Below are positions 19,301-29,310 of a stretch of 64,000 nucleotides of DNA, in pieces. Positions within the stretch are counted from its first letter, which is position 1, and each line of letters begins with the position of its first letter. This DNA comes from Metridium senile. Its lineage: Eukaryota > Cnidaria > Anthozoa > Actiniaria > Metridiidae. The DNA lies in contig OX459108.1 in the NCBI GenBank assembly GCA_949775045.1, forward strand, positions 11,768,072 through 11,832,071, written 5' to 3'. The position numbers and the translations under genes are program-made. The notes beneath the pieces were generated by a model. That model was not told the origin of the DNA and ran no database searches. It saw only the letters and a program-made list of their open reading frames with translations.

Positions 19301-20439
19301 ATATTCAATATCAAAAGGAATTACACTTTGGTTATTGAGGACTAATTAAAATGCATGGCAATTATGTATTTAGAACTAGTCATTATATCAGCTGTCTGCT
19401 CTGGCGAGTCTTTAATTTGTTTGTTTGTTGGGTTTTGTTTTACACGAAAAATGATTATCATAAAACATAATATTATTTATCATTTTATTGTAAATTGGAA
19501 CGTGTGTTTCTGAAATACTAATTAGAACTGTTATTACTTTATTTATTTTATTTTATTAGCTTTTTTCTTCATACGAAGGCAGGGACACCACAACAGCTTA
19601 CTCCAATTACTGTGGGCCCTGTAGTATGCTGAGACCTGACTGTTGTGCCGGGAGAAAATCCCCTGCTCTTTTCGAAGACCACAACAGGATTTTTTACGTT
19701 ATTATAGAGTTGTTCTCATTAATCCGTGAAACAAAATGTAATAGTTACAGTAATAGAGTGATTTTCATATGACCGTGAAAGAATTGGCAAACTAATAGTT
19801 GTTACACTCTGAATCTATTGTTTTCTTTTGTTCTTTCCCAACAAGTACGAACTAAATAGTCGTTTTTCTTTCACGATCAAATGAAAATCACTTTAATGTG
19901 ATAGTCAGATAGCAACAAAAGAACACAATGGAATTAAGTTGAATTTAAGAGTAATACATTGAATTGTTTTTCTCGGGTTAAGGCTCTAATTACCTTGATG
20001 CGATATGAAGTGGTGTAAAGTGATCATCTCTCGATCGCACATTAACATCGGCACCATTTTCTAAAAGTGTCTCGGTAGCTTCTAATCGACAGTATCTTGT
20101 AGTGTGATGAAGTGCAGCGAAGCCATCGTTATCAAGAACATTTAAGTCATCTTTCTCTTCTGCTTGTTCGATTTCCCTCTGAATAACCGAACGCCTTCCC
20201 TTTAGTAATACATTAATCAACTTATCTGCATCGTCATTGATGTGTTTAAGTCGTGTTGGTTTAGACAATGCGCTCATTTCAACAGTATTCTTTTCGAGTT
20301 GAACGCTGTATTTTTTCTTGCTTCGCTGCTTCTTTGATTTTGCTGCGTTGTTCTTAGTCAGCTTTTTGTCATCTTGTTTCTTTGCTTTTGTTGAATCGTT
20401 AGGAGTTTTGCTGTCTGTCACAAATGCCTCGTTTTCCAT
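8220..20439 (-). CDS. TRPA1: TRPA1-like ankyrin cation channel, gene B (complete)
   Basis: Twelve exons on the minus strand: 20439-19994, 16903-16761, 16406-16188, 15538-15271, 14407-14071, 13242-13049, 12746-12417, 11872-11317, 10663-10349, 9654-9451, 9176-9001 and 8538-8220 (TGA). They sum to 3507 nt, 1168 residues, near the ~1120 usual for TRPA1. Order: basic N-terminus, about 15 ankyrin repeats (roughly 85-645), pre-S1 linker, S1 ~753-776, S2 ~799-822, S3 ~835-855, S4 ~874-893, S5 ~908-932, pore loop with MSTGEVDF (951-958), S6 ~984-1004, then IGIAIGDID and ELQRLAMQVE, matching the family's NLLIGLAVGDI...KRIAMQVE signature. The C-terminus is acidic. The filter acid is Glu (GE) where vertebrate TRPA1 has GD. 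Intron 5 uses a GC donor (AAG/GCAATT); gene A has GT there. Likely a Ca2+-permeable sensory channel; the agonist cannot be read from sequence. Confidence 0.92.
8897..8990 (+). mobile_element. tRNA-derived SINE or tRNA relic in gene B intron 11
   Basis: An A-box-like TGGCTCAGTAG (8910-8920) and a perfect B box GGTTCGAGTCC (8959-8969) are spaced as in a tRNA. The acceptor ends do not pair, so a functional tRNA is unlikely. It lies antisense to the channel gene, within about 15 bases of the exon 11 donor (9000). Confidence 0.6.
9733..10089. mobile_element. Inverted-repeat MITE in gene B intron 9
   Basis: Arms of about 70 bases (9733-9803 and 10023-10089) are reverse complements. They share, for example, CCAAAACGAGTA and GGACTGGGTACTAGTTTCCC. 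There is no coding capacity. The superfamily is unknown because I could not fix a clean target duplication. Confidence 0.75.
10098..10322. mobile_element. TTCACAGTTCT-ended MITE in gene B intron 9
   Basis: Terminal inverted repeats of about 30 bases start TTCACAGTTCT and end AGAACTGTGAA. The same termini bound a shorter element at 38105-38249 in the pyruvate dehydrogenase gene, so this is a family. It ends 26 bases from the exon 9 donor. Confidence 0.75.
11021..11279. mobile_element. TA-flanked MITE, CACTGCAAAAA family, copy 1 (gene B intron 8)
   Basis: Arms of about 75 bases start CACTGCAAAAA and end TTTTTGCAGTG, and contain TTGAGTTAATCATGCATTCA. TA is duplicated at 11019-11020 and 11280-11281, as in Tc1/mariner-type insertions. 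A second copy lies at 47373-47657 inside the GPCR pseudogene. Confidence 0.88.
12018..12038. repeat. Poly-C tract in gene B intron 7
   Basis: A homopolymer of about 20 C lies in intron 7 (11873-12416). Similar poly-C tracts occur at 58981-59003 and 59541-59565. Exact length may be unreliable in the assembly. Confidence 0.9.
13318..13364. repeat. (ATC)n microsatellite in gene B intron 5
   Basis: About 15 ATC triplets are followed by a degenerate ATC-rich tail to about 13560. The paralogous intron in gene A has a shorter ATC run (1536-1568). Long ORFs on both strands here are artefacts. Confidence 0.92.
13940..14042 (-). mobile_element. tRNA-derived SINE in gene B intron 5
   Basis: On the minus strand an A-box-like TGGCACAGTTGATTAG is followed about 30 bases later by a B-box-like AGCTCGATTCCC (about 13975-13986). 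The element lies directly downstream of the GC donor of exon 5. A truncated copy sits at the same place in gene A, so insertion predates the duplication. Confidence 0.6.
14600..15105. repeat. (AAGCAAGG)n octamer array in gene B intron 4
   Basis: About 60 octamers with occasional variant units (GGATGCAA, GGATACAAA) span half a kilobase. The array is open in most frames on both strands, which produces spurious 160-225 codon ORFs. The orthologous intron in gene A has (GGCA)n instead. Confidence 0.97.
15545..16185. other. Gene B intron 3 with an internal tandem copy
   Basis: A segment of about 150 bases around CTTTACCAGTAAATGATGTAAGC is present twice (about 15840-15990 and 16000-16140). It resembles gene A near 3240-3290. 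Nothing else is supported. Confidence 0.5.
16425..16745. repeat. GGTTGGTTG-rich simple sequence in gene B intron 2
   Basis: A degenerate GTTG/GGTT array fills intron 2 (16407-16760). It occupies the same place as the TTGATTGC/TTGGTTGC arrays of gene A, so the two arrays probably come from a shared GTTG-rich ancestor. Confidence 0.85.
17584..17789. mobile_element. MITE with AGCCCAAGCTCA termini and 7-base target duplication
   Basis: Inverted arms of about 50 bases begin CACAGGGAGCCCAAGCTCAA. ACGGTAC is duplicated at 17577-17583 and 17790-17796. The termini match those of the palindrome at 49058-49388, which also has a 7-base duplication, so the two are one family. It lies in gene B intron 1. 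Confidence 0.85.
18015..18182. mobile_element. TTAA-flanked MITE in gene B intron 1
   Basis: Termini GGTGACTGGCTACTTTTG and CAAAAGTAGCCAGTCACC are perfect reverse complements, flanked by TTAA on both sides (18011-18014, 18183-18186). TTAA duplication is typical of piggyBac-type elements; a TTA (Harbinger) reading is also possible. Confidence 0.8.
18705..18933. mobile_element. TA-flanked MITE, CAGTGCGAATC family, copy 1
   Basis: Terminal inverted repeats start CAGTGCGAATC and include an ACCGTGAGCATCCAGAAATA-like stretch and TATTGTTCGTTG. TA duplicates flank it. Relatives lie at 48602-48806 and 61290-61480, both just 3' of GPCR family members. Confidence 0.88.
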
Positions 20440-20650
20440 ATCTCTGCAGCAAACTCTATCGTCTTTTTGCTGCTATTGCGAAGGTTGCATTGAGAGTTTT
20501 ATTTAATTACGTGACATACATGCGATGATGATCATTCAGAACGCTTTATCATTTTAAATGACGTTCTACTTTAAGGTTCAATGACCACTTCAATATTCAT
20601 GAAAGGTCGGGCCGGTCACGTGACCTTTTTAAGCAAAATATTTCAGGATA
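20440..20650 (-). promoter_or_regulatory. Shared 5' flank of TRPA1-like gene B
   Basis: Colinear with the gene A flank, including GTCACGTAATTAAATAAAAC (minus strand, 20495-20514) and ATGATCATCATCGCATGTAT. The purine-rich spacer 20812-20936 lies just beyond. Confidence 0.45.
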
Positions 20651-20936
20651 GCACAAAATGAATTCCAGATCTAGAATTCTAAAAAGAATGATATAACAGA
20701 AATTTTCTGGACATCTTTAAAACTTTAAAAAAGATTGAAGTCAGAACATGAACATTTTGATGGACTATAGCCCCTGCAAAATGAAAAAATTGTGATCTTT
20801 AATGGACTAGAAAGGAAAGAGGAAGGAAGGATTCGAGAAAGGAGGCGAGATAGAAGACAAGGAAAGAGGCAAGGAAGGAGGCGAGGAAGGAGGCAATGAA
20901 TGAGGTGATAAAGGAGGCGAGGAAGTAGGCGAAGAA

Positions 20937-21127
20937 GTCGTGGTGGTTTAGACAATGCGCTCATTTCAACAGTATTTCTTTCCAGTTGAACACTGTATTT
21001 TTTTCTTGCTTCGCTGGTTCTTTGATTTTGTTGCGTTGTTCTTCGTCAGCTTTTTGTCATCTTGTTTCTTTGCTTTTGCTGAATCATTGGAGGTTTTGTC
21101 GTCTTTAACAAATGCCTCGTTTTCCAT
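20937..21127 (-). pseudogene. TRPA1-like remnant C: truncated, frameshifted first exon
   Basis: From the ATG at 21127 the reading MENEAFVKDDKTSNDSAKAK parallels exon 1 of genes A and B. A run of seven A (minus strand, near 21004) replaces six in both intact genes and shifts the frame at about codon 41. Homology stops near 20936 after CCACCACGACTT, where the purine-rich spacer of gene B begins directly. The rest of this gene copy has been deleted. Its promoter-like flank survives at 21128-21310. Confidence 0.85.
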
Positions 21128-21534
21128 ATCTCTCCAGCAAATTATTTCGCTTCTTTTTGTTGCTATTGTGTAGGTTGCAGTTAAAGTTTTATTTAATTAC
21201 GTGACAAATATGTGATGATAATCATTCAGAACACTAATTATCATTTTATTAAAATGACGTGCTACTTTAAAGTTCAATGCGAACCTCTTTAATATTCATG
21301 AAAAGTAGAATTCTTTACTTTCACAACAACCATAATGCCTAGCTTCCGTTGTTTGGGGGATAGCTATTGTAATTCAAATCAAAACAATTGCAGCTCAAAG
21401 CAAACAAATTTGAATTACAATATCTACCCCAGAAAAACAGAAGTGAAAATTGAGTGAAAATAGGCCAATCTGGTCACGTGGCTTGTTCAATCAAAAAATG
21501 TATAAGGGTAACACAAAAAGAATTCCAGAATTCT

Positions 21535-21990
21535 ACCCTCCCTTTCTTCCTCACTCCCGGCCCTTCAAAAAACTTTCTTCCTTACTAACTCCTTCCCTTC
21601 ATTACTCCCTCCCTTCCTTACTCCCTCCCTTCCTTCCTTACTCCCCTAGCCTCCCTCTCTTCCTTACTCCCTCCCTTCGTAACCCCCTCCTTTCTATACT
21701 CCCTCACTCCCACTATGACATTTCCATTTTTTTTAGAGGAGGGAGGAAGGGATAGAAGGAGGGAAGAAAAAAGGAGTAAGGAAGCCAGGTAGGGAGTTAA
21801 GAATGGAAGGGGAAGTAAGGAAGGGAGGGAGTAAGGAATTAAAGGGACGGAATAAAGAAAGGATGGAGAGTGCGAGGGAGGGAAGGAGGGAGGGAGGACA
21901 AGGAAAACAACTTAAGCCAGGGAGGGAGACAGGCAGGAAGGAAGGGAGGGAGGGAGGAAGGGAAGGAGGGAGGAAAGGAGGAATTTAACA
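21535..21990. repeat. Pyrimidine/purine-rich spacer upstream of remnant C
   Basis: A CCCTCCTTCC-rich block (21535-21715) is followed by a GGAAGGGAGG-rich block (21735-21990). Together they form an imperfect long inverted repeat about a short centre at 21716-21735. This is the expanded counterpart of the spacers at 7880-8112 and 20812-20936. Confidence 0.85.
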
Positions 21991-22073
21991 ATATGAAACA
22001 GTCGATCAACCGGTATGAAAAATATTTTTTCCAAATATTTTTCTCGTTTAACTCAACTGTAATGTCTCCATAT

Positions 22074-22140
22074 GTTTCCTCATCTTCCTAATCAGCTCTT
22101 CTAGTGGTGTATCATCAATGGCTCCTGGTCTTTTATTTAT
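22074..22140 (-). pseudogene. Relic of a TRPA1-like last exon (remnant D)
   Basis: On the minus strand this reads IDDTPLEELIRKMRK, against IDNTPLEQLVEDEET in the last exon of gene B (around 8271-8337). Nucleotide similarity covers about 65 bases and then fades. Its place, just upstream of the spacer of remnant C, is where the last exon of a further tandem copy should lie. Confidence 0.65.
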
Positions 22141-22387
22141 GATCACTCATTTTGTTGACGCACGAATTCAAACCAGTTTCAGAATTTGTGCTGCGTGTCG
22201 CGGGGACGAAATTATTTCGCGGGAACAAACTTCCCACAAAAACTCCATGTGCGCACGAGGGGAATTGTAGCCACAACGTTTCGCTTAGTGCATGTTTCCT
22301 TAAACAATGTTTGAGTTTGTAAGTTTTCACTCCAACAAATTGAGGTTGAACATACCAAACGTCTGTATAGTAAGTAATAAACTTTTA

Positions 22388-22678
22388 TCACTTGTTTCAA
22401 AATCGTTGTCGCAGTCCACACTCTGAAGCCTGCAAAGAATGTCGGTAATATAGACATTTGTGATTTATTACACGATTTTCAAAAAAATATTTTTTTCATC
22501 ATCTACCACTGCAACAATTTCTTATGGTCATATAACACAAACACGTAGTACAATCAAATGTACTGTGTTATCAATAAATCGATAACAAGAGAAGTAATAC
22601 TGACATCCTTTGCGGGCTTCAGAGTGTGGACTGTAGCTTTGATCGCGACGACGATTTTTGAAATAGCTATAGGTGTAT
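22388..22678. mobile_element. MITE of the GGCTTCAGAGTGTGGACTGT family, copy 1
   Basis: Arms of about 60 bases in opposite orientation contain CCACACTCTGAAGCCTGCAA and its complement, plus CAAAATCGTTGTCGC. Related full elements lie at 23759-24064 and 30117-30408. The right arm has been amplified into the adjacent satellite. Confidence 0.8.
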
Positions 22679-23420
22679 ACGATCAATAAATAGAGGATAA
22701 AACATGGATGCGCGAGAAACTAATTCTATCTCGATTTCTCGAAATACCGACATCCTTTGCATGCTTCAGAATGTATACCAACATCCTTTGCAGGCTTCAG
22801 AGTGTGGACTGTAGCTTTGATCGCGACGACGATTTTTGAAATAGCTATAGGTGTATACGATCAATAAATAGAGGATAAAACATGGATGCGCGAGAAACTA
22901 ATTTTATCTCGATTTCTCGAAATACCGACATCCTTTGCAGGCTTCAGAGTGTATACCGACAACCTTTGCAGGCTTCAGAGTGTGGACTGTAGCTTCGATT
23001 GCGACGATATTTGAAATAAACGAACAACAAATAGAGAATATTACATGGATGCGCGAGAAACTAATTTTATCTCGATTTCTCGAAATACCGACATCCTTTG
23101 CAGGCTTCTGAGTCTATACCGACAACCTTTGCAGGCTTCAGAGTGTGGACTGTAGCTTCGATTGCGACGATATTTGAAATAAACGATCAACAAATAGAGA
23201 ATATTACATGGATGCGCGAGAAACTAATTTTATCTCGATATCTCGCAATACCGACATCCTTTGCAGGCTTCAGAGTGTATACCAACATCCTTTGCAGGCT
23301 TCAGAGTGTGGACTGTAGCTTTGGTCGCGACAACGATTTTTGAAAAATGTGTATACGATCAATAAATAGAGGTTATTACATGGGTGCACGAGAAACTAAT
23401 TTTATCTTCGAGTGAAGAAA
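22600..23420. repeat. Satellite of 165-185-base units grown from a MITE arm
   Basis: Five direct units carry GGCTTCAGAGTGTGGACTGT followed by GATCAATAAATAGAG, ATGGATGCGCGAGAAACTAA and TCTCGATTTCTCGAAATACC. Unit starts are near 22604, 22788, 22960, 23123 and 23287. The first unit coincides with the right terminus of the MITE at 22388-22678. Confidence 0.85.
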
Positions 23421-23619
23421 AGATCTTTACCGGGTGAGCGCAGCGACAAGATAGTACATTATTTAATCTAAATATTTAATGTGAAACGCCCCCGCAATCC
23501 TTTTCTTACTGTCTATGAATTAGAATAAGACAAAAACATCTGGGAATTGTTGATCTCAGAGCGATACGAATAGTGGGAGTTCATTAAATTGCCAATACAC
23601 TATTATTATAATCACGTTT

Positions 23620-23665
23620 GAATACAGCTATATCAAAAAAACGTTGAATACTGAATAGTGCATTC
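23620..23665. mobile_element. Solo end of the CAGCTATTTCAAAAAA element
   Basis: ATACAGCTATATCAAAAAAA followed by ACTGAATAGTGCATTCCA matches the termini of the complete element at 39154-39596. No partner end is visible here. Confidence 0.55.
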
Positions 23666-23758
23666 CAGGGATTATAGCGAAAATTGGTCAAAATATAATC
23701 ATACCAGCTTGAAGGAATACATGGTTAGTATGTTAAAATAACACAGTTAGTTTTCTTT

Positions 23759-24064
23759 TACACCTATTTCAATAATCGTTGTCGCAATCAAAGCTACAGT
23801 CCACACTCTGAAGCCTGCAAAGGATGTTGGTATTTCTACTCTTGTTATCGATTTATTCATAAAATATTTTGATTGGACTTTTTTTTGTCTTATATATATA
23901 TATATATGAACATAACAAATTGTTGTTGTTGTAGATTATGAAACACTTATTTTTTAAAAAGCGCGTAATAAATCACACATTCAGTTCATATTACCGACAA
24001 CCATTGCAGGCTTCAGAGTGTGGTCTGAAGCTTCGGCTGCGACAATGATTTTTGAAATAGGTGT
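23759..24064. mobile_element. MITE of the GGCTTCAGAGTGTGGACTGT family, copy 2
   Basis: The left end ACACCTATTTCAATAATCGT and right end TTTTTGAAATAGGTGT are inverted repeats with the family core inside each arm. The interior holds a short TA run. Confidence 0.82.
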
Positions 24065-24187
24065 ATCTAATCGATGTTTTGTGAATATTATTACACTTCG
24101 TGAGTTTTTTTTTGTGGTGTATTTTTTATTATAATTTGTACTTATCAGTACTGATTCTTAAATACTTTTGTAAATAATACATTAAAT

Positions 24188-24745
24188 ATGGACTATTGTA
24201 TATTCTATTATATATATTGTTCTATTCCATTCTATTCTATTTCATTTTATTCCATTGTATTCTTTATTATTCCATTCTATTCCATTCTATTCCATTCTAT
24301 TCCATTCCAATCTATTCCATTCTATTCCATTCTATTCCATTCTATTCCATGCTATTCCATTCTATTCCATTCTATTCCATTCTATTCCATTCTATTCCAT
24401 TCTATTCCATTTTATTCCATTCTATTCTATTCTTTATCATTCCAATCCATTCTATTCCATTCTATTCCATTCTATTCCATTCTATTCCATTCTATTCTAT
24501 TCTTTATCATTCCAATCCATTCTATTCCATTCTATTCCATTCTATTCCATTCTATTCCATTCTATTCTTTATCATTCCAATCCATTCTATTCCATTCTTT
24601 TCCATTCCATTCCATTCCGTGCTATTCCATTCCATTCTTTTTTATTATATTATAGTCTATTCTATTCTATTCTACTTCATTACATTCCATTCTATCCACT
24701 CTACTCGATTCGATTCGATTCTATACTATTCTATATATTTCAGTT
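24188..24745. repeat. TTCCA/TTCTA pentamer satellite
   Basis: About 110 units of ATTCC and ATTCT pentamers, mostly alternating as a ten-base unit, with four CTTTATCATTCCAATCCA higher-order interruptions. It resembles the pentamer satellites of other animals in form only. It generates three spurious 155-187 codon ORFs. Confidence 0.97.
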
Positions 24746-25255
24746 CTACCTCTGTTTAATCATGCGCAGTTCCCTTTTATCTCATGCCAGTGGTTCGAGA
24801 TTTTGCAGCTGATGGTAAAATACAGATTGACATGTTATGAAACTATCTAATTGGTATATGCTAAAATAGATCCGTGGTTTTCGCTATTCTAATCAAAATT
24901 ATAGATGTTATTCCTGAACTAAGTCCATTTTTTGCGATTCAACAATACAGTTATGAGTGGTTACTTTTTTAGTGCATGCTCATTACTCAGTATTCATTTT
25001 TGGAAAATGTAATATAAGATTAACTGAAGAATAGAAAATCCAGTTGTTGTCTGTAGGTTGTGTATTCATTTAAACGGCTGATGAAACGTATCTGTTAAAT
25101 GAACAAAAATCCATGCAGTGTTCCAACGGTGAATCAGATAGTTGCCTTACATTGTATATATAGGAAGAGAAATTTCACAGCTTTAAAGTATATTAACCTT
25201 TTAACCAACGTCTATTTCTTACAAACCATAGTGTTATTTCCAAGTTATTTGACAA

Positions 25256-25606
25256 TCAGGTCATAAACCCGAACCCAACAAGACAGGGATCTGAATGATA
25301 ATGCCTCAATATCGATGTTTTATCCGTGAATGAAATCGAAAGGTTTGTGTACGAACGACGCGTTCCAAAAGCACCTAGAGCAGCTTCTCTGTATTGGTGC
25401 TCACTCCGTCTTTCATCCTCTTCGTCTTGAGCTAAAGTCACCAATAATTCAGGCGTTAGAAGAGTATTCCCTTGCCGTCCACTCACACGACCCGCAGCAA
25501 TGTCAGCTCCAACCTTTTGCAGGGCGTGTTTGGTTTCCCTTGAAGGTTCTGGCGCTGACTGAGAGCGCTTCGCGGCTTCGTGCTTCTGAGCAGTTTTTTG
25601 CGACAT
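25256..25606 (-). CDS. Hypothetical 116-residue protein
   Basis: The ATG at 25606 opens MSQKTAQKHEAAKRSQ, and the stop is at 25256. The composition is balanced and charged, unlike the simple-repeat ORFs nearby. The N-terminal third is rich in Lys, Gln and Ser. A middle segment (TPELLVTLAQDEEDERR, residues ~50-66) could form an amphipathic helix. The C-terminus is mixed and ends VGFGFMT. There is no signal peptide or membrane segment. A TATA box lies about 112-119 bases upstream. A strong acceptor-like TTTCTAACTCACAG sits just before the ATG, so an upstream 5' exon is possible. A second ORF (25695-25483) overlaps in another frame. I do not recognise the family. It may be a real small gene or a chance ORF in a GC-richer island (25260-26050). 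Confidence 0.4.
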   Translation of the reverse strand: MSQKTAQKHEAAKRSQSAPEPSRETKHALQKVGADIAAGRVSGRQGNTLLTPELLVTLAQDEEDERRSEHQYREAALGAFGTRRSYTNLSISFTDKTSILRHYHSDPCLVGFGFMT

Positions 25607-25717
25607 TTTCGGCTGTGAGTTAGAAACAACAGTTCTTCATTAAAGCCATAGTTGGCGATAAAAACTGTTAAATAGGAACTCTTTTCTCCATCCATGTTTG
25701 TTGTTGAGAGGTGAGCT

Positions 25718-25725
25718 CTTATATA
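25718..25725 (-). promoter_or_regulatory. Candidate TATA box (TATATAAG) for the 25256-25606 ORF
   Basis: TATATAAGAG on the minus strand is a good match to a metazoan TATA element. Transcription would start near 25694, leaving about 90 bases of leader before the ATG at 25606. The flanking 25735-26050 stretch is richer in CG dinucleotides than its surroundings. Confidence 0.4.
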
Positions 25726-26461
25726 AGAATCTTAACAAGAGAAGGCTCTTTTAATTCGTCCAGCCCGAATCTATGGCGCAAAGCGTTCGGGTAATGACGA
25801 AACATTGACGACAATCGGCCGACGTCAATATGACCAAGTCGTAAAGGCTTCGACGAATACCAATGGCTCCGAATATTAGATCTACGTAATGATCTAAAGT
25901 TCCGGCCTAAACATCTCGGGAACTTCACGGAAATTGGTCAAGTCTTCGGACGGTGATCGTTTACCATATTTGGAAGCTTCTTCGTCATTCGGTCGACGAT
26001 TTGACGTCGGAAAACTTCGGGAGGGAAATTACTAATTTGTGTTTTTCTCACGAAAAGCGAAGAATTAACGTTGAACCGGAGGTAAATTGTTGTTTTGACA
26101 TTAATTCGCAGTGAAAACTTGTTATTCTGATTTAGTAATTCCATTAGAATTCCGCCAGTTGGGAATTTAAAAGATGCGACAACTGAAAAATATTTTGTGT
26201 TTTTTGATGAAGGGGTACTAAGTAGATGTTTTGACAGTTGTAATGCACATAATGTTAGATTTCTTTAATGGGTTGTGATGTTGTGTTTTCGATCTATTGT
26301 CAATATTACATTTCACTCTGCTTTTAATTAATGATTCGTCTTATTTATAAAATGCATATTGTTGCAATAACATTGACAATACAATGGAGAAATACAAAAT
26401 TCAATTTCATTACAAAAAAATAATAACTAAAAAAAAGTTGTGAAGTTACATAAATTGATGT

Positions 26462-26999
<538 letters not shown>

Positions 27000-27000
<1 letters not shown>

Positions 27001-27610
27001 TTCATTCATTTATTTATTTATTCCTTTCATTTATCTATATGTAATTTATTTATTTATTCATTCATTTATCTGTGATATGTAATTATATATTAATTCATTC
27101 ATTCACTCATTCATTCATTTATTTATTCATTTATCTATATGTAATTTATTTATTTATTCATTCATCTGTGATATGTAATTATATATTAATTCATTCATTC
27201 ACTCATTCATTCATTTATTTATTCATTTATCTATATGTAATTTATTTATTTATTCATTCATTTATCTGTGATATGTAATTATATATTAATTCATTCATTC
27301 ACTCATTCATTCATTTATTTATTCATTTATCTATATGTAATTTATTTATTTATTCATTCATCTGTGATATGTAATTATATATTTATTCATTCATTCACTC
27401 ATTCATTCATTTATTTATTCATTTATCTATATGTATGTAATTTATTTATTTATTCATTCATTTATCTGTGATATGTAATTATATATTTATTCATTCATTC
27501 ACTCATTCATTCATTTATTCATTTATCTATATGTAATTTATTTATTTATTCACTCATTTATCTGTGATATGTAATTATATATTTATTCATTCATTCATTC
27601 ATTTCAAACA
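27000..27610. repeat. ~98-base tandem repeat built on TTCA/TTTA
   Basis: Six units, each with ATCTGTGATATGTAATTATA, an ATTCACTCATTCATTCATTT stretch and ATCTATATGTAATTTATTTA. It is a higher-order array grown out of the adjacent simple repeat. Confidence 0.92.
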
Positions 27611-27934
27611 AATATCATTATCTTTCGATTCTACAAACTCACATCATCTTTTTCTATGTTGTTAAAATATACACAAAACAGTACAAATAAAATAAAACGA
27701 AAAACAAAAAAATTAAACGCACATTTTCCAGTAATATTTCCTCGTTTACCTAAACCATATCTCATGCCGCAATATTTCTGACAAGCACATCTCCAGCTTG
27801 ACAGAAAATCCACATCTGTCCAACCAAAACGGAAAAACACTATATTTTCATCCAAATCGAAATGCAAATCTGAAAATAGATCTAGATAAGAGATATATTT
27901 TAAGTATTGTGACAGCACGAAATGGAAATGCTAA

Positions 27935-28245
27935 ATATATACTGACTTATTGGTCTCAGAAGATTATTCCACGAAAATCGAGATATATATTTTGAAAGCT
28001 TTTCTGCGGTGTTCTTGATAATTTTGTTTTCGCCAGTAAATACTGACTTATTGGTCTCAGAAGATTATTCCACGAAAATCGAGATATTTTGAAAGCTTTT
28101 CTGCGGTGTTCTTGATAATTTTGTTTTCGCCAGTAAATACTGACTTATTGGTCTCTGCAGAAGATTAATCCACGGAAATCGAGAGATTCTGAAAGCTTTT
28201 CTGCGGTGTTCTTGATAGTTTTGTTTTCGAAACACTGAATTATGG
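27935..28245. repeat. ~97-base tandem repeat, three copies
   Basis: Units share TACTGACTTATTGGTCTC, CACGAAAATCGAGATAT and GAAAGCTTTTCTGCGGTGTT. The third unit has diverged most. There is no coding signal. Confidence 0.88.
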
Positions 28246-28589
28246 CTTTGTAGATCAAAAAGAATCATGCACAATCTAGAAAGCAAAAAAACATCAAGTT
28301 TGAAAAAATTAAAATGTATATTTAATTTATTGGAGCTTGTCTAGCTCTGTCTATTTCTCAGTTGTTTTAGTTAGATTATTAGGATTTTTAATATATTTTT
28401 TTGTCCGCTGTTGTTCAGCTGTTCAGGTTGTTTTTGATATGTTCATAACATCATTTTCGCCTCCATTTTGTTTTCAACAACCCCTGGTGCGCCCTAATTA
28501 AATAAAGGCATAACACGAACTAGAGAAGCATTTTTATGCTCGCGGTTTGTGATAAAGACAAGGCTCTTTCGTATTTCATATTTTTGGTA

Positions 28590-29310
28590 TTCGAACATTT
28601 ACTCACTCACTCATTCATTCATTCATTCATAAATCTTTTTATTTATCCATTCATTCATTCATCTATATATTTATCCATTCATCTATTTATCATTTCATAA
28701 ATTCTTCCAAATTTTCACTCAATTATTCGCTCATTCATTCATTCAGTTGTTCATTGATTTATATGTTTATTCAGTAATTCATCCATCGGCGACCATCCGT
28801 TAACTTAACCATCCGTTCATACATTCGTTCGTTCATTTATCGACCATATCCGTCCATTAAATTGTTCATTCAATAATTTTTCATTCATCAACATTACGTT
28901 CACAAATTCACACAATCGTTAAATCATTTATTCGTCCATTCTTCCATCCATTCATTCATTCATTCCATTTAGGTTTTAACTATCATATCCTTTCGTCCAA
29001 ATATACTTTCAGTTCTAAATTGTATTGATATACACTGAAAATCCATCAGTAAATAAATGTCTAGAATATAATATATTTATTTTTATTAATTTATATTTAC
29101 ACTATTTGGTCCTCAGTACCCTTTTTAAATAAAGAGTATATTTATTGTTATTATTTATTGGGTTATCAATATACGTTTATTCCTTTCGATATTTTTTTTA
29201 TTTATTCATTCATTTATTCACTTATCCATCCATTCACTTATTTATAAATTCATTTATTTACTAATATTCTTTTTTTATCCATTCATTTCTTCTTGCATTG
29301 TATGATAGGA
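28590..29310. repeat. Degenerate ATTC-rich simple sequence
   Basis: Scattered ATTCATTC runs in AT-rich DNA. A short direct repeat AGGAAATAGAATGAAATTTGTAACACCGT-like segment recurs at 29308 and 29401. Nothing else is visible. Confidence 0.7.

Larger units (their letters stand above)
16904..19993. other. Gene B intron 1, remainder
   Basis: Apart from the three MITEs listed separately, this 3.1-kb intron has a short TTTA microsatellite (17820-17845), poly-A/poly-T runs (18388-18427) and an imperfect inverted repeat at 19738-19900 (GTGATTTTCATATGACCGTG). No gene is visible. Confidence 0.5.

Noticed and set aside
22600..23420. CRISPR-like array
   Set aside because: Repeat units are 165-185 bases with no short unique spacers, in an animal genome; it is a satellite.
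24188..24812. Three overlapping ORFs of 155-187 codons (ILFHSIPFYS repeats)
   Set aside because: Pentamer satellite without stops in several frames; composition is purely repeat-driven.
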